NCBI GenBank assembly: GCA_043746555.1
Contig: JAYTQU010000116.1
Location: forward strand, 1-19,183
From: CAZQYC01 sp043746555
GTDB taxonomy: Bacteria; Pseudomonadota; Gammaproteobacteria; Steroidobacterales; Steroidobacteraceae
Direction of reading: 5' to 3'
Length of the DNA stretch: 19,183 nt
Part shown: piece after piece, positions 14,042-19,183 of the stretch
How the letters are laid out: every line of letters begins with the position of its first letter
Numbering within the stretch: position 1 is the first letter of the stretch
The notes under the pieces: model-generated
Databases searched by the model: none
What the model saw: only the letters and a program-made list of their open reading frames with translations
What the model was told of the DNA's origin: nothing
Program-made: the position numbers and the translations under genes

Positions 14042-14890
14042 ATGCCGATGCTCTTGGCCTATCGCATAGTCAATGTCTTCACGCAACACGGTGGTCGCCT
14101 AACCGGCAATCCGCTCTGCGTATTCGAAGACGGACGTGGGCTGACCGACGAACAAATGTTGGCGCTGGCGTTGCAGTTTAATTTGTCCGAAACCACATTT
14201 ATTTCCGCATCGGACAAAGCCGATGCGCGTGTGCGGATTTTCACCCCGAGTTATGAGATGCCGTTTGCGGGACATCCCACGTTGGGCACGGCGCATGTCG
14301 TCAATTCGATCAAGAAACTCAATGGCAATGTGAAGCTTGAGCTCAATGTCGGCGTCATTCCCGTGAGCGGCGATGGGAATCGGTGGGAGTTACGAGCCAA
14401 CTCGGCGACGACGCGTACGCCAAGCGCATCGACCGGCGAATTAGCGGCTGCACTTGGACTGCAGGAAAGCGATGTGAGTGGACCGTCTTTGTGGGTGAAT
14501 TCGGGAAGCGAGCAGTTGATTGTGCCGCTCGCGAGCGAGGATGCAGTGCGGCGTGTGCGGATCTCGTATGAATGGCTAAAGCGCGCGACGCAAGATGGCC
14601 CGCGCGCGCAAGCATATGTGTTTGCAACTACGGGCACCGACACATTGCTGTCGCGATTTTTCTTTAGCAAGGGAGAGTCTTTGCTTGAGGATCCCGCGAC
14701 GGGTAGCGCTACGGCCAATTTAGGCGGTTGGTATTTGGCCAATAGCACATTGTTGCCATTGACCAAAACAATCTCGCAAGGAGAATTGTGCGGTCGACCA
14801 TCGACGTTGCGATTGCGCATCGACATGGAGAATAATGTCTTTGTTGCGGGAGAAGTGCTTGAGCTCGGTAGCGGCACCGTCGACTTGTGA
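14042..14890 (+). CDS. PhzF-family isomerase/epimerase-like protein
   Basis: The 282-residue protein has both halves of the diaminopimelate-epimerase-like PhzF fold. Hallmarks: VNVFTQHGGRLTGNPLCVF, the catalytic glutamate E50 in LSETTFI, FTPSYEMPFAGHPTLGTAHV, and EDPATGSATANLGGWYL in the C-terminal half. Family members move double bonds or protons in small acids; PhzF itself acts in phenazine synthesis, but no other phenazine gene is near, so that pathway is not supported. AAGGGAG at 14034-14040 suits either the ATG at 14042 or the one at 14048, which has better spacing. It leads a cluster with a cupin and a racemase (gaps of 18 and 10 bp). Confidence 0.92.
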   Translation: MPMLLAYRIVNVFTQHGGRLTGNPLCVFEDGRGLTDEQMLALALQFNLSETTFISASDKADARVRIFTPSYEMPFAGHPTLGTAHVVNSIKKLNGNVKLELNVGVIPVSGDGNRWELRANSATTRTPSASTGELAAALGLQESDVSGPSLWVNSGSEQLIVPLASEDAVRRVRISYEWLKRATQDGPRAQAYVFATTGTDTLLSRFFFSKGESLLEDPATGSATANLGGWYLANSTLLPLTKTISQGELCGRPSTLRLRIDMENNVFVAGEVLELGSGTVDL

Positions 14891-14908
14891 CGAACATGCG
14901 AGCGAACA

Positions 14909-15238
14909 ATGCAACTGCGTAACATTCCTTTTCAAGTCGTAGAGTGGTCCGCAATCGCGCCGACCGAACACCTCGGCATTAGCGGCAAGGCTTATTGGCG
15001 CACGCGACAATTCGGCGACGTGCGCGTGCGCATGGTCGAATACACACCGGGATATTTGGCGGATCATTGGTGTGAGAAAGGCCATGTGCTGTTGTGTCTT
15101 GAGGGCGAGCTGCAAACCGAATTACAAGACGGACGAGTATTTACTTTAAAGCCCGGCGTGAGCTATCAAGTCGCCGACGGCGCGGAAGCGCATCGCTCGA
15201 TGACGAGCGTCGGCGCAAAACTTTTCATCGTAGATTGA
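14909..15238 (+). CDS. Small cupin protein of the DHCW-motif type
   Basis: The 109-residue single-domain protein reads VRVRMVEYTPGYLADHWCEKGHVLLCLEGELQTELQDGRVFTLKPGVSYQVADG in its core. This is a cupin barrel with an uncommon first motif, DHWC-x-KGH, instead of the usual HxH pattern, followed by a normal G-E-L turn and the PG-x-x-Y second motif. Small cupins of this sort have no settled function; they may bind a metal or a small sugar or acid. It sits between the PhzF-like and racemase genes in the same direction with very short gaps, which suggests a shared substrate. Confidence 0.85.
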   Translation: MQLRNIPFQVVEWSAIAPTEHLGISGKAYWRTRQFGDVRVRMVEYTPGYLADHWCEKGHVLLCLEGELQTELQDGRVFTLKPGVSYQVADGAEAHRSMTSVGAKLFIVD

Positions 15239-15248
15239 GATCGACGCC

Positions 15249-15947
15249 ATGAAAATGATTGGTCTTATCGGCGGCATGAGCTGGGAATCCACGGCGATTT
15301 ACTATCGCCTGATTAACGAAGGTGTTAAAGCTAGGCTCGGCGGCCATCATTCGGCGAAGATCATTCTCTACAGCGTCGACTTCGCTGAGATCGAGCATCT
15401 ACAGAAATCCGATCGCTGGATTGAGGCAGGTCAGATGCTATCTGAAGCTGCACGCGCACTTCAGAACGCCGGTGCCGACTTCATCGTCTTGTGTACCAAC
15501 ACCATGCACAAAGTTGCGTCAGCGATCGAAAGCGCGATCACCATTCCGTTTTTGCACATTGCCGATCCGACAGCCGAAGCAATCAAAGCAACGGGTATTA
15601 GCACTGTCGGCCTGCTGGGCACACGCTTCACGATGGAACAGGACTTCTACGTCGGTCGGTTACGAAATCGCCATCAAATTAAGACGATCGTGCCTGACAC
15701 GGAAGATCGTAACGAAGTGCATCGCGTGATCTACGAGGAATTGGTGCATGGTCGAATTCTGGAATCGTCGCGACGATGCTTTGTCGACATCGTGGCGCGA
15801 CTCGAACAACGTGGCGCGCACGCGATCATTCTTGGTTGTACGGAAATAGGAATGTTGTTCGATCAAGCGCACATCGACCTGAAGTATTTCGACAGCACCA
15901 AGCTGCATGCCGACATGGCAGTGAAATTCGCTCTGGTCGAGCAATGA
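15249..15947 (+). CDS. Aspartate/glutamate racemase family protein
   Basis: The 232-residue cytosolic enzyme belongs to the cofactor-independent racemases that use two cysteines. They are visible as C82 in IVLCTNTMHKV and C197 in IILGCTEIGML. The N-terminus MIGLIGGMSWESTAIYYRLINEGV and HIADPTAEAIK are also typical of the YgeA-like branch. The actual substrate may be aspartate, glutamate, homoserine or another amino acid, and cannot be told from the sequence. The start follows the cupin stop by 10 bp. It ends the three-gene cluster. Confidence 0.93.
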   Translation: MKMIGLIGGMSWESTAIYYRLINEGVKARLGGHHSAKIILYSVDFAEIEHLQKSDRWIEAGQMLSEAARALQNAGADFIVLCTNTMHKVASAIESAITIPFLHIADPTAEAIKATGISTVGLLGTRFTMEQDFYVGRLRNRHQIKTIVPDTEDRNEVHRVIYEELVHGRILESSRRCFVDIVARLEQRGAHAIILGCTEIGMLFDQAHIDLKYFDSTKLHADMAVKFALVEQ

Positions 15948-16110
15948 TCCAGGCGCGTACGCCCAGCGTTCAGATCGGGCTTAACTGCACCCGCACTCAT
16001 CCGGCGTCCGCTCACGCCGTCCCATTGCCGTTTGTCACAAAGTGCTCATCGCTTGCGCCGTGCTCTCTACTCTATCGCTCCGTGGCCAGCTTAATCGTTT
16101 GGCGACGATA

Positions 16111-16139
16111 TTCACGAAATTGAATGGGAGCGATAGAAT
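16111..16139 (+). promoter_or_regulatory. Candidate sigma-70 promoter
   Basis: TTCACG (16111-16116) and TAGAAT (16134-16139) are 17 bp apart, the ideal spacing, and match the consensus boxes at four and five of six bases. Transcription would begin near 16146 and read into the methyltransferase-like gene at 16285 with a leader of about 140 bases. The rest of 15948-16110 shows nothing I can support. Confidence 0.4.
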
Positions 16140-16140
16140 C

Positions 16141-16236
16141 ATGAAATACGAAATTTTGGAGCGCGGTATGGTGTTGTGTCTGTTGGCGGTGCAGGCGTTA
16201 TTATTTGTCGGAGTGGTTGCGGCAGTGCTGGCTTGA
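16141..16236 (+). CDS. Possible tiny single-span membrane peptide
   Basis: An ATG at 16141 opens a 31-residue frame, MKYEILERGMVLCLLAVQALL then FVGVVAAVLA, that is almost all hydrophobic after residue 9. A second start at 16168 has GGAG at 16158-16161 with good spacing and would give a 22-residue peptide. The candidate promoter at 16111-16139 favours the inner start because transcription would begin after 16141. It could be a small membrane protein or a leader peptide for the gene at 16285, or chance. No family is recognised. Confidence 0.35.
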   Translation: MKYEILERGMVLCLLAVQALLFVGVVAAVLA

Positions 16237-16284
16237 GGCTGCACGTAGTTATCAAGTCGAGTATTTTTAAAGAGGGCTGAATTA

Positions 16285-16845
16285 ATGCCGATCAATCCAT
16301 TTTGGCTTGCGTTGTTCTACGGTTTATCCGAAACAGCGATCTCGACGTTGCTGCGTTCGAAAAGCGAATCGTCGGCGACCGACAAAGGATCGCTCGCCCT
16401 CATTTGGCGTGTGATTGGCGCGAGCATGATCGCTGCGATGTTTGCGGCCGTCTATATGCACTTTGCGCACTTCGATGGCGGCGCGACGCTTTACTGGGTT
16501 GGTTTCGCGATGTTTGTTGGCGGCATTGCGCTGCGTTGGTATTCGATTAGCTATCTCGGTAGGTTCTTCACCGTCGATGTCACCGTGAAATCGGATCAAA
16601 CAGTTGTCGACACGGGTCCGTATAAATTCATTCGGCACCCGTCATACACAGGCTCGCTGCTGGCGTTTTTGGGATTGGGCATTTGTTTCGCCAATTACGC
16701 GACGCTTGCGATCATGATGATTCCGATCACGTCGGTGTTTTTATATCGAATGAAAATCGAAGAGGCCGCATTGCAAACAGGATTGGGCGAGGCGTACCGA
16801 AACTACATGAGCCGGACTAAGCGGCTCGTGCCGTTTTTGTACTAG
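16285..16845 (+). CDS. Isoprenylcysteine carboxyl methyltransferase-like membrane protein
   Basis: The 186-residue integral membrane protein has about four to five spans (near 5-22, 40-60, 67-87 and two between 123 and 153). The C-terminal half carries the ICMT/PEMT signature: VDTGPYKFIRHPSYTG (108-123), then RMKIEEAALQTGLGEAYRNY (155-174) and TKRLVPFLY at the end. These residues bind S-adenosylmethionine in related enzymes. Bacteria do not make CaaX proteins, so the methyl acceptor is probably a lipid, quinone or other small molecule and is unknown here. AAAGAGGGC at 16270-16278 is a good ribosome binding site. Confidence 0.9.
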   Translation: MPINPFWLALFYGLSETAISTLLRSKSESSATDKGSLALIWRVIGASMIAAMFAAVYMHFAHFDGGATLYWVGFAMFVGGIALRWYSISYLGRFFTVDVTVKSDQTVVDTGPYKFIRHPSYTGSLLAFLGLGICFANYATLAIMMIPITSVFLYRMKIEEAALQTGLGEAYRNYMSRTKRLVPFLY

Positions 16846-16938
16846 GATATTTCGTACCGTGGGATGGTGACGATGAGCTTGCTAGCACATGGGTTGTAGT
16901 TCTATTCTCTACATCACCATGGTTGCCGGGGGATCGAC

Positions 16939-18099
16939 ATGACTTACGCCACAGGCCGAACATACTACGACGCCGACAGTCACATCATGGAGTTGCCGGA
17001 ATTTCTCGCTGAGTTCGCTGCGCCGAATGAGCGCGAGCAGTTGCCGAAGATCAAGGTGCCGCGGCGCGGTACGCTCGCTAACTTGGTCGATGAAGCGGAA
17101 CGCTGCGGTAAGCATAACGATGCCCATGTCGCTGAACTGATCGCACTTGGCGACAACATGATTGGCGGTCCCAAGGGCTACGCGGCGCTCGGCGCATTCA
17201 ATCGCGACGAACGCGCCAAGGCGCTCGATATGCTCGGCTTTTCCAAGCAACTCGTGTTCGCCACCTTTTCCGAGGGCATCGCATTCTCGGAACAGCGCTC
17301 GATACCCGAGCGCTATCAAGCAGCGCACGCGCACAACAAAGCGATGGCGAATTTCTGCGCGAACGATCCGCGTTTGATGGGTGTGGCCCTATTGCCGCTC
17401 GATGATCCGAAGGCTTCCATCGCCGAACTCGAACACGCGCTTAAAGTTGGACTTCAAGCAATTTGGATTCCGCATCGTCACTGCGGCGGACGTTCTCCCG
17501 GTCACAACGATTTTGATGCGTTTTGGGCGCGAATGGCGGGGGCGCGCATCCCATTCATGCTGCACGTCGGCGGTGTGCCGTTGCAGCTCGATCCCGCATG
17601 GATGAATACGGGACGACAAGTTCCCACCGATTGGCTCGGTACTGGCGAAAACGTACGCGGCAAGGACATGACGTCACTCCATCATCTAGCTGAAACCTTC
17701 ATTGGCGCCATGGTGCTCGATGGCGTATTCGATCGACATCGCAATTTGCGCGGTGGTGTGATCGAACTCGGCGCAGGCTATGTGCCGTCGATGTGTAAGC
17801 GTCTTGATTGGATCGCGGAAATTTGGCGCAAGTCCGAACCTGAGATTGCCGCACTGTCGCGCAAACCGTCGGAGATTCTCATTGAGCACGTTGCCTTCAC
17901 ACCGTACGTGTACGAAGACGTCGGCGACCTCATTAGCCAATCCGATAGCCGCCTGTATTTATTCTCCAGCGACTATCCGCACGCGGAAGGTGGACGACAA
18001 CCGCTGGAACGATTTACGAAGTCGCTCGCCGCATGCGACGAGATCGCCAAGAGCAACTTTTACACGAACAACTTCGCACGTGTGTGTGCATTGGGATGA
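16939..18099 (+). CDS. Amidohydrolase-family (amidohydrolase_2) TIM-barrel hydrolase
   Basis: The 386-residue protein starts YYDADSHIMELPEFL; D13 and H15 take the place of the HxH pair of classic amidohydrolases, as in many members of the ACMS-decarboxylase-like branch. Other conserved pieces are PRLMGVALLPLDDP, the third strand end MLHVGG, and the C-terminal metal residue in LFSSDYPHAEGGRQPLERF. Such enzymes hydrolyse or decarboxylate aromatic acids or related compounds with one metal ion; the substrate cannot be read here. GGGGGATC (16927-16934) serves as ribosome binding site for the ATG at 16939. It seems to be a single gene. Confidence 0.9.
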   Translation: MTYATGRTYYDADSHIMELPEFLAEFAAPNEREQLPKIKVPRRGTLANLVDEAERCGKHNDAHVAELIALGDNMIGGPKGYAALGAFNRDERAKALDMLGFSKQLVFATFSEGIAFSEQRSIPERYQAAHAHNKAMANFCANDPRLMGVALLPLDDPKASIAELEHALKVGLQAIWIPHRHCGGRSPGHNDFDAFWARMAGARIPFMLHVGGVPLQLDPAWMNTGRQVPTDWLGTGENVRGKDMTSLHHLAETFIGAMVLDGVFDRHRNLRGGVIELGAGYVPSMCKRLDWIAEIWRKSEPEIAALSRKPSEILIEHVAFTPYVYEDVGDLISQSDSRLYLFSSDYPHAEGGRQPLERFTKSLAACDEIAKSNFYTNNFARVCALG

Positions 18100-18408
18100 G
18101 CGAACGTGAAAACTCCATTTCAGCATTGACGCTCAACGTCTGGAATCGCGAAGGGCCTTGAGCGCAACGATGATCGCTTATCCGATCATGGATTGCACGA
18201 CTACAACCTGATCTGATTGGTTTACAAGCAGTGTTGGCTTACAAGAAGTGGTCGATTCGAATCACTTGTAAGAGTTGCTTGGCGAAGGCAGTTATCATTT
18301 GGAATAGTTTGCCGGTGTGGCGATTCCCTACACAATACAGTCGCCGCACGTATTTGGTCGGCGCTCGTAGACCGTTACCGAAAATCATCGACGCATAGTT
18401 CTGCTTTG
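18100..18408. other. Noncoding gap with several small inverted repeats
   Basis: No credible gene is seen. CGCTCAA (18130-18136) pairs with TTGAGCG (18158-18164). ATGATCG (18170-18176) pairs with CGATCAT (18183-18189) across six bases. TTACAAG occurs at 18222-18228 and 18239-18245, and its complement in CTTGTAAG at 18265-18272; between them lies the 10-bp palindrome GATTCGAATC (18254-18263). None has a T-run, so none is a clear terminator for the amidohydrolase or for hicA. Confidence 0.4.
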
Positions 18409-18597
18409 TCACACGACGATACTTTTGAGCGTACCGATGGGAATGGGTTTGTTGCCGTGCATGGGGACAATCACTTGTCGTCCCGCTGGACTACGCCACT
18501 TTTGGTGGCTGCCTTTTTGACTGATGATGTGGAAGCCGCGTTGCCGGAGAACTCGCACGACATCCTTGGCGCTGCAAACCGGATAGCGGTCGTTCAC
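18409..18597 (-). CDS. hicA: HicA-family mRNA interferase toxin
   Basis: The 62-residue protein has the double-stranded-RNA-binding-like HicA fold: SAKDVVRVLRQRGFHIISQKGSHQKWRSPAGRQVIVPMHGNKPIPIGTLKSI. H31 in KGSH is the expected catalytic residue, and VPMHGNKPI and GTLKSI are family motifs. It would cut mRNA unless bound by HicB. The start overlaps the hicB stop (4 bp). The end comes right after SIVV, about ten residues earlier than in many homologues; reading past the TGA gives QSRTMRR and another stop, so a C-terminal nonsense change is possible. Activity is therefore uncertain. Confidence 0.88.
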   Translation of the reverse strand: MNDRYPVCSAKDVVRVLRQRGFHIISQKGSHQKWRSPAGRQVIVPMHGNKPIPIGTLKSIVV

Positions 18598-18797
18598 ATC
18601 AAAGCCACTTCCAGTACTTTGGCCTCGGCGGGGATGGAATCGGATGACGGTTCAAACCACAAGTCGAGCGCTTCCTTTGCGTTGTTGACGGCTTCTTCTT
18701 CCGTATCGCCTGCGGACGCGCAGCCGGGCAATTCCGGAAAGAATGCCGACCAGCGGTGTGTGTCCTGATCGAACTCGACTACAAGGCGAAGTTTCAT
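18594..18797 (-). CDS. hicB: HicB-family antitoxin (short, no DNA-binding domain)
   Basis: The 67-residue protein has the partial RNase-H-like HicB fold: KLRLVVEFDQDTHRWSAFFPELPGCASAGDTEEEAVNNAKEALDLWFE. The PELPGC and GDT-x-EEA motifs are diagnostic. It ends without the helix-turn-helix or ribbon-helix-helix found in longer HicB proteins, so self-regulation by DNA binding is not obvious. The gene precedes hicA, as is common for the short type, and the two overlap by 4 bp. No strong ribosome binding site is seen. Confidence 0.9.
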   Translation of the reverse strand: MKLRLVVEFDQDTHRWSAFFPELPGCASAGDTEEEAVNNAKEALDLWFEPSSDSIPAEAKVLEVALM

Positions 18798-18864
18798 GTC
18801 GCAAGCCTATCCAATCGCCAGCGTACGCACAAGACCGATACCAAGCACTAACGCGGCGAAAAGT

Positions 18865-18887
18865 GGATACAGGTCACGAACCTATCC
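18865..18887 (-). promoter_or_regulatory. Inverted repeat upstream of hicB
   Basis: GGATACAGGT (18865-18874) and ACCTATCC (18880-18887) form an imperfect inverted repeat with a 5-base spacer, about 70 bp upstream of the hicB start. It could be an operator, though this HicB lacks a visible DNA-binding domain. The remainder of the 18798-19144 gap holds no gene I can support. Confidence 0.3.
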
Positions 18888-19104
18888 CAGTGTCGATGCA
18901 GACACGTCAAGCAATTCACAATTTGCGAACAAAACCAGACGACCCGGCGGCGTAGCAGATGCAGTTACTCAACGCGCTTTACTTCACGACGCCCAATCGT
19001 TGTGAAGTCGTGTGTAACGGACGAGTTGATGGCGTGTGACCATCGGATCACTTTGGGGTGTTCGCACGCTTGCAGATAGTGGCATGCGATTCAAACTGAT
19101 GCAA

Positions 19105-19116
19105 GCTAAGCTTAGC
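19105..19116. promoter_or_regulatory. 12-bp perfect palindrome, possible operator
   Basis: GCTAAGCTTAGC is a perfect palindrome 28 bp before the ATG at 19145 and 14 bp before its ribosome binding site. Its place fits a repressor site for the truncated gene at the window end. Confidence 0.35.
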
Positions 19117-19144
19117 GGACATTTTCGGTTGGAGGAGTGAAGCG

Positions 19145-19183
19145 ATGTCTGAACTATCCTTGAGCGACGCGGAGTTGATGGAT
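19145..19183 (+). CDS. Start of a gene cut by the window end
   Basis: GGAGGAG (19131-19137) sits seven bases before an ATG that opens MSELSLSDAELMD and runs off the end. The ribosome binding site is the best in this part of the window, so a real gene is likely. Thirteen residues are too few to name a product. Confidence 0.55.
   Translation, partial: MSELSLSDAELMD

Noticed and set aside
18238..18272. tRNA-like T-arm (GATTCGAATC) that might mark a tRNA or att site
   Set aside because: The bases around TTCGAAT do not form a 5-bp T-stem, and no D-arm, anticodon arm or acceptor stem can be drawn.
18217..18768. A 183-codon open frame on the + strand opposite hicBA
   Set aside because: It is antisense to two recognisable HicB and HicA proteins and its own translation matches nothing; it is a shadow of those genes.
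18743..19005. Two overlapping + strand frames of about 70 codons each
   Set aside because: Composition is that of noncoding sequence, with no ribosome binding site and no recognisable fold; one overlaps hicB.
1..19183. Multi-gene defence island, prophage, CRISPR or biosynthetic cluster
   Set aside because: No integrase, transposase, Cas, restriction, phage structural, NRPS or PKS gene is visible; the PhzF-like gene alone does not make a phenazine cluster.

Overview
The window is ordinary chromosomal DNA of a Gram-negative bacterium. Signal peptides, TonB-box-like motifs, and the TtcA, ApbE, CstA/YbdD, PhzF and HicBA families all point to a gammaproteobacterium, perhaps near the Xanthomonadales/Nevskiales. 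That placement is an inference from protein style, not from a search. Base composition is moderately GC-rich. Genes are dense and almost all lie on the + strand. The exceptions are one acetyltransferase (11637-12233) and a HicBA toxin-antitoxin pair (18409-18797). I see no rRNA, tRNA, CRISPR array or complete insertion sequence.

Layout. 1-2823: a small secreted protein with three TonB-box-like motifs, followed by a translationally coupled GntR regulator / ABC ATPase / ABC permease operon of the YtrA-YtrB type. 2827-2988: a 162-bp palindromic, MITE-like repeat. 3098-4105: an ABM-like small protein and an OmpR-type response regulator with no kinase in view. 4106-4481: a noncoding stretch with three consecutive hairpins and a minus-strand terminator, which is a candidate small RNA. 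4482-5978: M32 metallocarboxypeptidase. 6107-7938: ttcA (tRNA s2C32 synthesis) overlapping apbE (FMN transfer), preceded by a 5 x 8-bp tandem repeat. 8000-10260: cstA-type transporter with its small YbdD/YjiX partner. 10283-12233: VOC protein, secreted epoxide-hydrolase-like protein, and a convergent GNAT. 12441-13951: a carboxypeptidase-Q-like M28 peptidase that appears to lack its PA domain, and a GFA/CENP-V zinc protein. 14042-15947: a tight PhzF / cupin / Asp-Glu racemase cluster. 16141-18099: a possible tiny membrane peptide, an isoprenylcysteine methyltransferase-like membrane protein, and an amidohydrolase. 18409-18797: hicB-hicA. 19145-end: the first 13 codons of a new gene.

How the genes may work together. 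Two metallopeptidases (M32 and secreted M28) and a CstA-family transporter for pyruvate or peptides suggest use of peptides and overflow carbon. The PhzF, cupin and racemase genes look like one transcription unit for small amino-acid-like metabolites. The GntR/ABC operon is a typical self-regulated, envelope-stress type exporter. The least explained items are the triple TonB-box protein, the palindromic element, the minus-strand RNA candidate, the repeat before ttcA and the PA-less M28 peptidase. I found no clear multi-gene novel defence or mobile system.
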